In this document: one piece after another, positions 1-9,307 of the stretch
How positions within the stretch are numbered: the first letter of the stretch is position 1
How the letters are laid out: the number at the start of each line of letters is the position of its first letter
NCBI GenBank assembly: GCA_002918705.1
Contig: PQKR01000004.1
Location: 346,213 to 410,212 of the forward strand
Length of the DNA: 64,000 nucleotides
Direction: 5' to 3'
Source: Escherichia sp. ESNIH1
GTDB lineage: Bacteria > Pseudomonadota > Gammaproteobacteria > Enterobacterales > Enterobacteriaceae
Notes under the pieces: model-generated
What the model saw: only the letters and a program-made list of their open reading frames with translations
The model's database searches: none
Told to the model about the DNA's origin: nothing
Translations under genes and position numbers: made by a program

Positions 1-728
1 CATATGCTCTCTCCAGTGGTGAAGGGTTGGTTAAGCTGGACAAGAGCCTGGCGCACCCCTCCTGGGCGCTGGGCGTGCTGGGGATGCCTGGATTTACCGC
101 CTATATGGGACTGCTGGACATCGGTCAGCCGAAAGCAGGCGAGACGCTGGTCGTCGCGGCGGCAACCGGTCCGGTGGGGGCGACGGTCGGGCAGATTGGC
201 AAGCTTAAAGGCCTGCGGGTGGTTGGCGTAGCTGGGGGCGCAGAGAAGTGCCGCCACGCCGTTGAGACGCTGGGCTTTGACGCCTGTATCGATCACCATG
301 CCGATGACTTTGCCGAGCAGCTTAAAAATGCCTGCCCACAAGGGATTGATGTCTATTACGAAAACGTCGGGGGCAAGGTATTTGATGCCGTGCTGCCGCT
401 GCTCAATACCGCCGCCCGCGTGCCGGTGTGTGGCCTGATCAGCGGCTACAATGCCACCGATCTGCCGCCGGGTCCGGATCGCCTGCCGCTGCTAATGGGC
501 ACGATATTGAAAAAGCGTATTCGGATGCAGGGATTTATCATTACCCAGGATTACGGTCACCGCATCGATGAGTTTCAGCAGGAGATGGGGAAATGGGTGC
601 AGGAGGGCAAAATTCACTACCGCGAGCAGATTGTTGATGGCCTGGAAAATGCACCGGAAGCATTTATTGGCCTGCTCGAAGGTAAGAACTTTGGCAAACT
701 TGTTATTCGTGTAGCCAATGAAAAATAG
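1..728 (+). CDS. curA: NADPH-dependent curcumin/alkenal reductase, 5' end missing
   Basis: The reading frame is already open at base 3, so the N-terminal part lies outside the window. The product belongs to the zinc-independent medium-chain reductases that reduce the double bond of curcumin and other enones with NADPH in the cytoplasm. The visible part holds the conserved stretch GMPGFTAYMGLLDIGQPK and the nucleotide-binding motif AAATGPVGATVGQ. It ends in GKNFGKLVIRV, and its neighbours match E. coli curA (yncB) closely. As in E. coli it lies just upstream of mcbR in the same direction. Only the start is missing; the rest shows no frameshift. Confidence 0.93.
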   Translation, partial: YALSSGEGLVKLDKSLAHPSWALGVLGMPGFTAYMGLLDIGQPKAGETLVVAAATGPVGATVGQIGKLKGLRVVGVAGGAEKCRHAVETLGFDACIDHHADDFAEQLKNACPQGIDVYYENVGGKVFDAVLPLLNTAARVPVCGLISGYNATDLPPGPDRLPLLMGTILKKRIRMQGFIITQDYGHRIDEFQQEMGKWVQEGKIHYREQIVDGLENAPEAFIGLLEGKNFGKLVIRVANEK

Positions 729-801
729 AGTTAAGCAGCAATAAATAGTGTTAAAAAAAATCATGCAATTTTATTAATTATTGTCTTTAATTAAGCATAG
801 C

Positions 802-844
802 TACACCAGCGGGGCGGTATGTTCCGTTGGTGTATATTAATCTG
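802..844 (+). terminator. hairpin after curA, possible terminator
   Basis: The arms at 802-812 and 834-844 form an 11-bp stem with one G-U pair. The 3' side is AT-rich (TATTAATC) but has no clean U tract. It lies between curA and mcbR, so it may end curA transcription. This is inferred from the hairpin alone. Confidence 0.35.
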
Positions 845-976
845 CATAATAAATAACTTTTAGTTCTAACGTTTTGCGTTAATCCAATACCAGGCAACTC
901 TCTACCTACTATATCTTATGGTTCGTGTGCGAATAATCACACGAATAGGTGAAAAGTAATAAGTATTCGACAGGAC

Positions 977-1648
977 ATGAATATGCTTGATTTGGAAAAG
1001 GCGCAGCGTCTGAGCCTCACTCAGCAGGTTGAAGTTAGTTTAAAAAATGCGTTAATCGTCGGGGCACTGAAGCCTGGCGCACGCCTGATTACGAAAGAGA
1101 TTGCCGATCAGCTCGGCACCAGCATTACGCCCGTGCGCGAGGCATTATTGCGTTTAGTTTCAGCGGGCGCGTTGCATGCTACCCCGGCCCAGGCTTTTCT
1201 GGTTCCGGAAGTCAGCCAGCAGACCTTTATCGAAATTACAGAAATTCGTAAGCGGCTTGAATCAATGGCCGTCAGCGCAGCCTGTAGCAAAATGACTGAG
1301 GATAAGCTGCGCCAGCTGCGGCTGTTGGCGAATACCTTTAACGAATCCAGGGGGGGCGGGAACGTGGAGCAGGCTCTGCAGGCCAACCGCACCTTCCGGT
1401 TTCGCCTTTACGAATGTGCTGAAATGCCAACGCTGTTCTCATTGATCGAGCAGCTGTGGGTACGTATTGGGCCATGCTTTAACTATCTCTATCCGATTTC
1501 AGACGATCTGGCAAAGGGTCACCATGACTATGCCGATCTCTTAGAGGCGCTGGAAAGAGGCGACAGTGAGGCCTGCCAAAACTCTATCCTCTGCGTTATT
1601 GATATGGGCGTGAACATCGTTCAGCAGCAATATAAAAGCGCGCCTTAG
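977..1648 (+). CDS. mcbR: GntR-family regulator McbR (YncC)
   Basis: A 223-residue transcription factor of the GntR/FadR type. The N-terminal winged helix-turn-helix spans about residues 10-75 and includes ITKEIADQLGTSITPVREAL. A helical FCD ligand-binding domain follows. In E. coli the homologue (221 residues) represses mcbA and affects colanic acid and biofilm formation. The ATG at 977 follows CAGGAC, and a second ATG two codons on is also possible. The gene sits between curA and pqqU as in E. coli. Function is assigned by family and gene order, not by any site seen here. Confidence 0.92.
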   Translation: MNMLDLEKAQRLSLTQQVEVSLKNALIVGALKPGARLITKEIADQLGTSITPVREALLRLVSAGALHATPAQAFLVPEVSQQTFIEITEIRKRLESMAVSAACSKMTEDKLRQLRLLANTFNESRGGGNVEQALQANRTFRFRLYECAEMPTLFSLIEQLWVRIGPCFNYLYPISDDLAKGHHDYADLLEALERGDSEACQNSILCVIDMGVNIVQQQYKSAP

Positions 1649-1751
1649 CCACTCTTTTGCACCCTTTAGTCCGTGCATCCCTGATGAGTTTGCCTCAGGG
1701 AGGCACCTCCACTCTATTTTCACTCCTCTTCACGCCGATAATAGCCTGCAA

Positions 1752-1788
1752 TAAAAAAATGCCCGGTAGCGTTTTGGCTACCGGGCAT
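1752..1788 (-). terminator. intrinsic terminator of pqqU
   Basis: A perfect 12-bp stem (1759-1770 with 1777-1788) and a 6-base loop. On the minus strand it is followed by a run of seven T. It lies just past the pqqU stop codon and may also stop mcbR transcription from the other side. Confidence 0.85.
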
Positions 1789-1807
1789 TAGCAGAGGCTA
1801 TTACACG

Positions 1808-3916
1808 TTATTCGAAACGGTACGCCACGGAGAGGCCTACGCCATAGTTACGGCCCGGGGCCGGTTCGTAGTAGCGACCGTTGGACTCATTAACGATCAC
1901 CGATCCGACATACTCTTTATCGAACAGGTTATCGACGCGGCCAAACACATCCAGCATCCAGTTGTTGTAGTTGAACTTGTAGCCGGTATTCAGCCCTACG
2001 GTGGTGTAAGAAGGCGCTTTTGCCGTATTCTCATCGTTGGCTTCAATGTCGCTCATGTAGCGCATATCAGCCCCCGCGTACCAGCCGCTCTCCGGCACAT
2101 AGCCAAGGGAGGCGAAGCCCATGTTGCGCGCGATACCAGGCATCCGGTTACCGTTGCAGTTGTCATCGCTGCAGACGTTGGTGCGGTAGGTCGCATCCAG
2201 ATAGGTCCATGCCATCTTCAGTCGCCAGTCGCCGGCAAACTGCTGATCAAGAGAGAGCTCAGCACCCTGACGGCGGGTTTTCCCGGCGTTTTTGTAGGTG
2301 GTACGGCCGCCGCTGCTGGTATCGGTCACGATTTCGTTATCGGTCATGGTCTGGAACAGCGCTGCGGTAAACAGACCGTTGCCGACGCGGGTCTTGCTGC
2401 CGATCTCATAGGTGTCGTTAGTTGACGGCTGAAGATTAAAGTTCAGGCCGCTCTGATTATTGGCACGGTAGGAGAGCTCGTTAATGGTTGGCGTCTCGAA
2501 GCCACGGCCTGCGGCGGCGTAGACGTTCCAGGCATCGGTCACTGCATACTTCAGCGCACCGGCCGGGAGCCATTCGTGGTAGCTCGCTTCGCCGCTGTCG
2601 TCGCCGTTGGCGGCGGTCACGTAGTGGTCGTTAGAGTCAAACCAGACCGAGCTGTAGCGCACCCCGGCATCCAGCGAGAGCTTGTCGGTCAGCTGCCAGC
2701 GAGACTGCATATAGGGATCCGCGTTCCACATCAGGTTACGCTCGTTGCGGCGCAGGTTACCTTTCTGACCATAGTCCGGCGTGCCGTTATTCATCACGAA
2801 GTTCTCGAAACCTTTACGATCTTCGCTCATGTTTTCGTAGTTCAGACCGGTAGTGATGGTCACCGGCACCAGCAGTTCGCCACGGTGGGTCCAGCGGGTA
2901 TCGATCCCCTGGTAGTGGCGGCTTAGGTCAATCACCCCGCCCGCATGGGTGGGATTAAGCTGCGGTGCGCGCGGAATCGACTGGTACTGGGTGGTTTCAC
3001 GCTCGCCTGCGTACATCATCACGCTTAAGTCATCCTGCTCGCTCAGCTGGCGCTCGTAGCGCAGGCCAGCCTGGGTCTGCTTGATGGTCTTGCGGGTGTT
3101 GTACTGATCGGCGCGCGGGGCCTGGTGCGGATCCTGCTTCCACTCCTGCTCGGTCAGGCCGCCCGGATCGTCCGCTTTGATATCGACGCTGTTAAAGATC
3201 AGGCTCAGCTTGCTGACGTCATCGATGCGCACGCCGAGTTTGGCGTTAGCCAGGTTTTTACGCGCGCCGCTGTGGTCGCGGTAGCCGCTGGTGATGAAAC
3301 GGGTAGAGGAGACGGTATAGTCCACGTCGCCTGCCTGAGTCCCGTCTCCCATCGCACCGGTGGCCTTCAGGCCGTAGCGCCAGCTACCGTAGCTGCCGTA
3401 GTAACTGCTGGCTTCGATGGTCGTCGGCTGCTGGCCAGTTTCCGTGGTGACGTTAACTACGCCGCCAGAGGCGTTGCCGTACAGGGCAGAGAAGGGACCG
3501 CGCAGCACCTCTACGCTCTCGACGCTATTGAGATCGATATTGGAGGTCTGTCCCTGGCCGTCCGGCATGGTTGCCGGGATCCCATCGACATACATGCGAA
3601 TGCCGCGCACGCCGTAGGTAGAGCGGGAGCCGAAGCCACGCATAGAGAGCTGGAGATCCTGAGCGTAGTTCTGACGGTTCTGGATCTGCAACCCCGGCAC
3701 GCCGGTCAGCGACTCGGAGAGGTTAACGCGCGGGGCGGCATGACGCATCTCTTCCCTGTTGACCACGCTGACGGCGGCGGGCGTATCCAGTTCGGACACG
3801 GTCTGCGGCGTGGCGCTGACGATCAGGGTCTGCTCATCGGCGGCAAAAGCATAGCCGCAGGCGGCTGGTAGCAGCAAAAAGGGGAGGGTGGCGTGCGTGA
3901 TAGCAATGATTTTCAT
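1808..3916 (-). CDS. pqqU: TonB-dependent outer-membrane PQQ receptor PqqU (YncD)
   Basis: A 702-residue outer-membrane receptor, close in length to the 700 of E. coli YncD/PqqU, which imports pyrroloquinoline quinone using TonB energy. It has a signal peptide ending near residue 25 (GYAFA), then a TonB box-like stretch ADEQTLIVSA. The plug domain contains VRGIRMYVDGIPATMPDGQG and VEVLRGPFSALYGNASGG, and a 22-strand barrel ending in YRFE follows. It is divergent from yncE with 237 bp between them. The enzymes that use the imported cofactor are elsewhere, although a possible PQQ-type dehydrogenase is encoded at 36140. Confidence 0.95.
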   Translation of the reverse strand: MKIIAITHATLPFLLLPAACGYAFAADEQTLIVSATPQTVSELDTPAAVSVVNREEMRHAAPRVNLSESLTGVPGLQIQNRQNYAQDLQLSMRGFGSRSTYGVRGIRMYVDGIPATMPDGQGQTSNIDLNSVESVEVLRGPFSALYGNASGGVVNVTTETGQQPTTIEASSYYGSYGSWRYGLKATGAMGDGTQAGDVDYTVSSTRFITSGYRDHSGARKNLANAKLGVRIDDVSKLSLIFNSVDIKADDPGGLTEQEWKQDPHQAPRADQYNTRKTIKQTQAGLRYERQLSEQDDLSVMMYAGERETTQYQSIPRAPQLNPTHAGGVIDLSRHYQGIDTRWTHRGELLVPVTITTGLNYENMSEDRKGFENFVMNNGTPDYGQKGNLRRNERNLMWNADPYMQSRWQLTDKLSLDAGVRYSSVWFDSNDHYVTAANGDDSGEASYHEWLPAGALKYAVTDAWNVYAAAGRGFETPTINELSYRANNQSGLNFNLQPSTNDTYEIGSKTRVGNGLFTAALFQTMTDNEIVTDTSSGGRTTYKNAGKTRRQGAELSLDQQFAGDWRLKMAWTYLDATYRTNVCSDDNCNGNRMPGIARNMGFASLGYVPESGWYAGADMRYMSDIEANDENTAKAPSYTTVGLNTGYKFNYNNWMLDVFGRVDNLFDKEYVGSVIVNESNGRYYEPAPGRNYGVGLSVAYRFE

Positions 3917-4091
3917 TAGAGGAACCGGTTAAATAAAACGAACCAAATGGAACATGTGTGCACATGTTACTGTTTTTGTAAAAATTATGAAAACGTTAAC
4001 GGCACGTAGTGTTAATTGGTGTATCCAGGTGTGTATGAAGAAATTATGGAGATCATGGCCCAGCTGGCAAGAAAGACTCTACATTTTACAA

Positions 4092-4110
4092 ATTAATGAT
4101 TATTATTCGC
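4092..4110. promoter_or_regulatory. candidate Fur box upstream of yncE
   Basis: ATTAATGATTATTATTCGC matches 13 of 19 positions of the Fur consensus GATAATGATAATCATTATC. It lies 44 bp before the yncE start, in the divergent pqqU-yncE region. E. coli yncE is known to be iron and Fur regulated, which supports the call. Confidence 0.6.
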
Positions 4111-4153
4111 ATTTGTAACATACGAATGGGTTAGTTAATCAAAGGGAGTCGTC

Positions 4154-5215
4154 ATGTTTTTACGTCAATTAAGCTCGCCACGCCTGCGTGGTTCACTGTT
4201 CCTCGGCTCACTGCTGCTGGCGGGTACGTTTAACGCCAGCGCGGCGGAGGAGATGCTGCGTAAGCCAGTGGGTAAGGGCGCATACGAAATGGCGTTCAGC
4301 CAGCAGGAGAATGCGCTGTGGGTCGCTACCACCCAGAGCCGCAAGATGGATAAGGGCGGGGTGATCTACCGTCTCGATCCCGCTACGCTGAATATCACCC
4401 AGGCCATCCACAACGATCTCAAGCCGTTTGGTGCAACCATCAATAATCAAACCCAGACGCTGTGGTTCGGCAACACGACCAATAGCGCGGTGACCGCCGT
4501 CGACGCGAAAACAGGCGAGGTGAAAGGCCGTCTGGTGCTCGACGATCGCAAACGCTCCGAGACGGTGCGTCCGCTGCAGCCGCGCGAGCTGGCGGTAGAT
4601 GAAACCACCAATACCGTGTACATCACCGGCATCGGCAAGGAGAGCGTGATCTGGGCCGTTGATGGCGAAACGCTGAAGCTGAAAAATACGATTACCGGCA
4701 CGGGCACGTTCAGCACCGGACTGGCGATTGATGCGGCGGCGAAACGCCTCTATACCACTAACGGCGACGGCGAGCTGATCGCTATCGATACCGTCAGCAA
4801 TAAGATCCTCTCCCGCCAGAAGGTGCTCGACGATGGCAAAGAGCACTTCTATCTCAACCTGAGCCTCGACACCGCCGGACAGCGGGCATTCATTACCGAC
4901 TCGAAGCAGGCGGAGGTGCTGGTGGTGAATCTGCGCGATGGCAAGGTGCTGGCGAAGGTCGCCGCGCCGGAGTCGCTGGCGGTGCTGTTTAACCCGGCCC
5001 GCAACGAAGCCTACGTAACCCACCGCAAGGCGGGCAAGGTGAGCGTGATCGATGCGAAGAGCTACAAGGTGGTGAAGACGTTTGATACACCGACCTACCC
5101 GAACAGCCTGGCGCTCTCCGCCGATGGCAAAACGCTGTACGTGAGCGTGAAGCAGGCCTCTACCCGCGAGAAAGAGGCCACCGATCCGGATGATGTGATC
5201 CGCATTGCGCTGTAA
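4154..5215 (+). CDS. yncE: periplasmic seven-bladed beta-propeller protein YncE
   Basis: A 353-residue secreted protein, the same length as E. coli YncE. A signal peptide ends at about residue 30 (NASA), followed by repeated beta-propeller blades with recurring V-x-V-I-D-x-K/T patterns such as GKVSVIDAKSYKVVKTFD. E. coli YncE binds single-stranded DNA in vitro and is induced by iron limitation; its cellular role is unsettled. The start ATG at 4154 follows AAAGGGAG. The gene is divergent from pqqU, and a candidate Fur box lies upstream. Confidence 0.93.
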   Translation: MFLRQLSSPRLRGSLFLGSLLLAGTFNASAAEEMLRKPVGKGAYEMAFSQQENALWVATTQSRKMDKGGVIYRLDPATLNITQAIHNDLKPFGATINNQTQTLWFGNTTNSAVTAVDAKTGEVKGRLVLDDRKRSETVRPLQPRELAVDETTNTVYITGIGKESVIWAVDGETLKLKNTITGTGTFSTGLAIDAAAKRLYTTNGDGELIAIDTVSNKILSRQKVLDDGKEHFYLNLSLDTAGQRAFITDSKQAEVLVVNLRDGKVLAKVAAPESLAVLFNPARNEAYVTHRKAGKVSVIDAKSYKVVKTFDTPTYPNSLALSADGKTLYVSVKQASTREKEATDPDDVIRIAL

Positions 5216-5224
5216 GGTTTGATA

Positions 5225-5253
5225 AAAAATGCCCGACAGGATTGCCGGGCATT
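5225..5253. terminator. bidirectional terminator between yncE and ansP
   Basis: The arms ATGCCCG (5229-5235) and CGGGCAT (5246-5252 region) are flanked by a T-rich tail on the plus side and by an A run that reads as T on the minus side. It sits between the convergent yncE and ansP stops. Confidence 0.75.
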
Positions 5254-5279
5254 GTTTTTAATAAGTTCTTCAGAAAGGA

Positions 5280-6776
5280 TTAGCTGGACGTTTTCTCAAC
5301 CAGCACGGCGCTTTCTGCCGTCTCTTCCACATGCACCGGCGCGGTGCTGTGGATTTCATGTACCCGCTTACGCACGGCATACCAGCCCACGACCAGCAGG
5401 ACCGCAATCACGGGAAGCGATGCAATGGTGTAGGTCCCGTTCGGATAGTCAAACGCCATCAGCACCAGCACGCTCAGCAGGAACAGCAGCGTCAGCCATG
5501 AGGTCACCGGTGCGCCCGGCAGCTTGAAGCTCACGTCCGCGGCTTTGCCCTCTTTGATGGCTTTACGCAGGCGCATCTGGCACACCACGATAAAGGCCCA
5601 CGAGGCGATAATGCCCAGCGCGGCGACGTTCAGCACAATCTCAAACACGCTGGCCGGAACCAGATAGTTCAGCACCACGCCGAAGACGTAGATCGCCAGC
5701 GTTGCCAGGATGCCCGCATAGGGAACATGCTGCTTGCTCATTTTCGACATAAACTTCGGCGCTGAGCCACCCATCGACATGGAGCGCAGAATACGGCCCG
5801 TGGAGTAGAGACCTGAGTTGAGGCTGGAGAGCGCGGCGGTCAGCACCACCATGTTCATTACGTCGCCAATGTAAGGCACGCCCAGCTTGCTGAAGAAGGT
5901 CACAAACGGGCTCTGTCCGGCCTGATAGGCATTCCACGGCAGCAGCAGCACCAGCAGAACCACGGAGCCAACGTAGAACAGGCCGATACGCCAGATCACG
6001 CTGTTGATCGCCTTCGGCACCATCGTCTGTGGATCTTTACACTCGCCCGCCGCCGTACCGACCAGCTCGATAGAGGCGAAGGCGAAGACCACACCCTGCA
6101 CCAGCACGAGCGCAGGCAGCAGGCCGTGCGGGAAGAAGCCGCCATTATCGGTAATCAGGTGGAAACCGGTAGTGCCACCATCCAGCGGTTTACCGGTGCC
6201 GAGGAAGATGGTGCCCACGACCAGGAAAACCACGATAGCCAGCACCTTCACCAGCGCAAACCAGAACTCCATCTCGGCGAACCACTTCACGCCGATCATG
6301 TTCATGGTGCCGACGATAGCCAGCGCGCCAAGGGCGAAGACCCACTGCGGCACGTCGCCAAACGCGCCCCAGTAGTGCATATAGAGCGCAACGGCGGTGA
6401 TATCCACGATGCCGGTCATCGCCCAGTTGATAAAGTACATCCAGCCGGCAACGAACGCTGCTTTCTCACCGAGGAACTCACGGGCATAGGAGACAAAGCT
6501 ACCGCTGGAGGGGCGATGCAGTACCAGCTCGCCCAGCGCGCGGAGAATAAAGAAAGAGAAGATGCCACATACCAGATAGACGATGGCAAGAGAGGGGCCT
6601 GCCATCTGCAGGCGTGCGCCCGCACCGAGAAATAACCCTGTACCAATCGCGCCGCCAATAGCGATCATCTGCACCTGGCGGTTACCCATCGCTTGCTTAT
6701 ACCCCTCTTCGTGCGAGTTAAGCCAGCGGCGTTTTGCAGCCTGATGCTCTGCTGCGCTGTTGTTGCTGTTTTTCAT
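5280..6776 (-). CDS. ansP: L-asparagine permease AnsP
   Basis: A 498-residue inner-membrane amino-acid/proton symporter of the APC superfamily with about 12 membrane segments. It is nearly identical in layout to E. coli AnsP (499 residues). The first membrane segment carries the hallmark motif MIAIGGAIGTGLFLGAG near residue 37. The conserved stretch RPSSGSFVSYAREFLGEKAA follows, and the C-terminal tail is charged and cytoplasmic. The ATG at 6776 is preceded by an AGGTAACGC-type stretch. It is convergent with yncE and shares a terminator with it, as in E. coli. Confidence 0.95.
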   Translation of the reverse strand: MKNSNNSAAEHQAAKRRWLNSHEEGYKQAMGNRQVQMIAIGGAIGTGLFLGAGARLQMAGPSLAIVYLVCGIFSFFILRALGELVLHRPSSGSFVSYAREFLGEKAAFVAGWMYFINWAMTGIVDITAVALYMHYWGAFGDVPQWVFALGALAIVGTMNMIGVKWFAEMEFWFALVKVLAIVVFLVVGTIFLGTGKPLDGGTTGFHLITDNGGFFPHGLLPALVLVQGVVFAFASIELVGTAAGECKDPQTMVPKAINSVIWRIGLFYVGSVVLLVLLLPWNAYQAGQSPFVTFFSKLGVPYIGDVMNMVVLTAALSSLNSGLYSTGRILRSMSMGGSAPKFMSKMSKQHVPYAGILATLAIYVFGVVLNYLVPASVFEIVLNVAALGIIASWAFIVVCQMRLRKAIKEGKAADVSFKLPGAPVTSWLTLLFLLSVLVLMAFDYPNGTYTIASLPVIAVLLVVGWYAVRKRVHEIHSTAPVHVEETAESAVLVEKTSS

Positions 6777-7137
6777 TGCGTTACCTGTTGACCTGTCTGA
6801 ATCATCGAGGATGTTTTCATCCGACCAGTGCGAAACAAACGTTTGCCCTGGCGAATAAATATGCTGTCTTTCCCGCTATTTTGCGGATAGATAAGACGAA
6901 ACATGGCGCAGCATCCTACCTGCAATTGATAAGCGACGCAAAAGATACCCAGCGAAAATTGAGCGCTGTCGCGTGAATTTGTGTGGTCAGAGGAGAGGGT
7001 CCTGTCGATACGATTCAGCGCCAGAGGATTGATGCTGTCAGGAAGCGCACAGGGAGGCCGCGACTTAGCCACTTTTTAGCTAATTAAATGTAAATTAATT
7101 GTTTCACAGACGTTTCCTGACCTTTTACTAATAGGGC
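6777..7137. other. intergenic region between ansP and the sulfur-salvage operon
   Basis: About 360 bp between divergent genes. It must hold the promoters of ansP and of the operon that starts at 7162. I found no convincing paired operator, small gene or RNA. The last 60 bp before the operon are AT-rich, as expected for a promoter, but I could not fix the -10 and -35 boxes. Confidence 0.5.
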
Positions 7138-7161
7138 ATGTTTCCTCATCTGAGCGTACGC

Positions 7162-8196
7162 ATGTCATATCGAATTAGTCTGCTGGATAAAAGCCCCATC
7201 GCCGATGGCGAAACGGCAACGGAGGCGCTGGCCCGCACCCTGCAGCTGGCGAAGCTGGCCGAAGAGTGGGGCTATCACCGCTTCTGGATCGCTGAACACC
7301 ATAATACGCCCCAGCTGGCCAGCCCGTCGCCGGAGCTGGTCATCGCCTGGATCATCGGCCAGACCCGCCAGATCCGCGTCGGCTCTGGCGGCGTGATGCT
7401 GCAACACTACAGCCCCTACAAAGTTGCGGAAAACTTTAATCTTCTCGCCACGCTGGCACCGGGACGTATCGATCTCGGGGTAGGCAAAGCGCCTGGCGGC
7501 CTGCCGCTCTCCACCCGCGCGCTTCAGCAGGGATTGGATCCGGAGCGAGTGGGCACCTTTGCCGACAAGCTGGCCCAGCTCGACAACTGGCTCTCCCTCT
7601 CCGTTAACGATCGTCAGCAGGAGAGTCTGCTGGCAACGCCGGTACCACCTCACCGTGCCGACGGTTTTCTACTGGGGGCGAGCGTTGAGAGCGCCCGTCT
7701 GGCGGCCACCCTTGACTGGAACTTTGTCTTTGCCGCTCACCTGAACGGAGACAAAGCCCTGCTGCGCGAGGTGCTCACCACATGGCAGGCCCACAGCCAG
7801 CGCAACACGATAGTGGCGGTGCAGGCAATCGTTGCCGAAAGCGATGCCGACGCGCAGGCGCTGGCGCAGGAGATTGAGCTGTGGGGCGTGGAGCTGGAGA
7901 ACGGTCAGCGCGTCACGGTAGCCAGCCAGGAGCAGGCTCAGGCGTTTGCCCGTCAGGCAGGCAGCCCGGCGAAGCAGATTGTGCGTCGGGACTCCTCGGC
8001 GCTGGTAGGCACGGCAGAGACGGTGCTGGCCGGGCTGAACGCCCTACACCATGCGTGGGGCATTAACGAATTTATTATCGATACGCCGATTACCGGGGCG
8101 GCAGCGCGGATCAACTCCCTTCGCCTGCTGGCTGAGGCGTGGTCGCAGGAGAAGCATGTTACGGAGGAGGCAGAATGCATTTTGCACAACAGCTAA
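7162..8196 (+). CDS. MsnO8-type luciferase-like flavin monooxygenase
   Basis: A TIM-barrel oxidoreductase of the bacterial luciferase-like superfamily, 344 residues from ATG 7162. Homologues begin MSYRISLLDKSPI, which favours 7162. An in-frame ATG at 7138 would add eight residues, and neither has a strong ribosome site. Typical motifs are WIAEHHNTPQLASPSPE, RVGSGGVMLQHYSPYKVAE and PGRIDLGVGKAPGG. B. subtilis CmoO (YtmO), in the operon for breakdown of S-modified cysteines, is of this group. It heads an eight-gene operon, and its last 22 bases overlap the next gene. The substrate is unknown. Confidence 0.88.
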   Translation: MSYRISLLDKSPIADGETATEALARTLQLAKLAEEWGYHRFWIAEHHNTPQLASPSPELVIAWIIGQTRQIRVGSGGVMLQHYSPYKVAENFNLLATLAPGRIDLGVGKAPGGLPLSTRALQQGLDPERVGTFADKLAQLDNWLSLSVNDRQQESLLATPVPPHRADGFLLGASVESARLAATLDWNFVFAAHLNGDKALLREVLTTWQAHSQRNTIVAVQAIVAESDADAQALAQEIELWGVELENGQRVTVASQEQAQAFARQAGSPAKQIVRRDSSALVGTAETVLAGLNALHHAWGINEFIIDTPITGAAARINSLRLLAEAWSQEKHVTEEAECILHNS

Positions 8197-9296
8197 TTGA
8201 GTGGCGACGCGAGCTGCATGAATACCCGGAGCTGTCGCTTCAGGAGTTTGAGACGACCCGACGGATCCGCCAGTGGTTGGAAAATGCCGGGCTGCGGCTG
8301 CTCCCTTACGATCTACCCACCGGCGTGGTAGTGGAGATCGGTAGCGGTGAGAAGGTCATAGCCCTGCGCGGCGACATCGATGCTCTGCCCATCGACGAGG
8401 CCAGCGGCGTGCCGTTCAGCTCGAAAAATGCCGGCATCATGCATGCCTGCGGCCATGACGTACATACCACCGTGATGCTTGGCGCGGCGCTGCTGCTCAA
8501 GGAGAATGAGCACCGACTGGCGGGCAGGGTGCGCATCCTGTTCCAGCCCGCCGAAGAGAATTTTGGCGGTGCGAAACGGCTGATTAATGCAGGCGTACTG
8601 AACGGCGTTAGCGCCATCTTCGGCATGCATAACGAACCTGGGCTGCCGGTGGGCGTCTTTGCCACTCGCGGTGGTCCGTTTTATGCCAACGTCGATCGCT
8701 TTGTCATTCATGTTAAAGGCAAGGGGGCGCACGCCGCTCGTCCACACGAGGGCAATGACGCCATTCTGCTGGCGAGCCAGCTGGTCAATGCTTTGCAGAG
8801 CGTCGCCAGCCGCAACGTTAACACCCTTGACTCAGTGGTGCTGAGCGTGACGCGCATAGCTGGCGGCAATACCTGGAACGTGCTGCCGGAGACGGTGGAG
8901 TTAGAGGGCACCCTGCGTACCCACGACGTTGAGGTTCAGCAGCAGGTAAAGACGCGCGTCAATGAGATTGCCGCTGGGCTGGGGCAGGCGTTCGGGGCGG
9001 AGATTGTCGTTAGCTGGTTCGACGGCCCCACCGCGCTGGTTAACGACGCGCGCTGGGCCGCCTTTGCCCACGACGTCGCCGACCGCTACGGTTATGAAAC
9101 CCAGCACGCCGGGCTGCATATGGGCGGAGAAGATTTTGCTGTCTATCTACAGCACATTCCCGGTGCCTTTGTCAGCATTGGCAGCGCCAGCGAGTTTGGC
9201 CTGCACCATCCGGCATTTAACCCCGACGAAGAGTCAATTGAAGGTGCGGCACGCTACTTTGCGCTGCTGGCTGAAGAAGCGTTACTGCAACCCTAA
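8175..9296 (+). CDS. M20-family amidohydrolase, likely N-acetylcysteine-conjugate deacetylase
   Basis: A 373-residue zinc-dependent amidohydrolase of the M20D group (YxeP/SndA/hippurate hydrolase-like). The ATG at 8175 is preceded by GGAGGAGG. Metal-binding features are visible: ACGHDVHTT near residue 95, AEENFGGAKR, FGMHNEP near residue 157 and HMGGEDFAVYL near residue 320. In B. subtilis such enzymes (SndA, YxeP) remove the acetyl group from an N-acetylated cysteine product to release cysteine. The flanking monooxygenases, acetyltransferase and transporter support this. The specific substrate is inferred. Confidence 0.87.
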   Translation: MHFAQQLIEWRRELHEYPELSLQEFETTRRIRQWLENAGLRLLPYDLPTGVVVEIGSGEKVIALRGDIDALPIDEASGVPFSSKNAGIMHACGHDVHTTVMLGAALLLKENEHRLAGRVRILFQPAEENFGGAKRLINAGVLNGVSAIFGMHNEPGLPVGVFATRGGPFYANVDRFVIHVKGKGAHAARPHEGNDAILLASQLVNALQSVASRNVNTLDSVVLSVTRIAGGNTWNVLPETVELEGTLRTHDVEVQQQVKTRVNEIAAGLGQAFGAEIVVSWFDGPTALVNDARWAAFAHDVADRYGYETQHAGLHMGGEDFAVYLQHIPGAFVSIGSASEFGLHHPAFNPDEESIEGAARYFALLAEEALLQP

Positions 9297-9307
9297 AAGG
9301 ATGATCT

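Noticed and set aside
3125..3871. Open frame of 248 codons on the plus strand inside pqqU
   Set aside because: It is an antisense shadow of a strongly conserved receptor gene and has no family resemblance or ribosome site.
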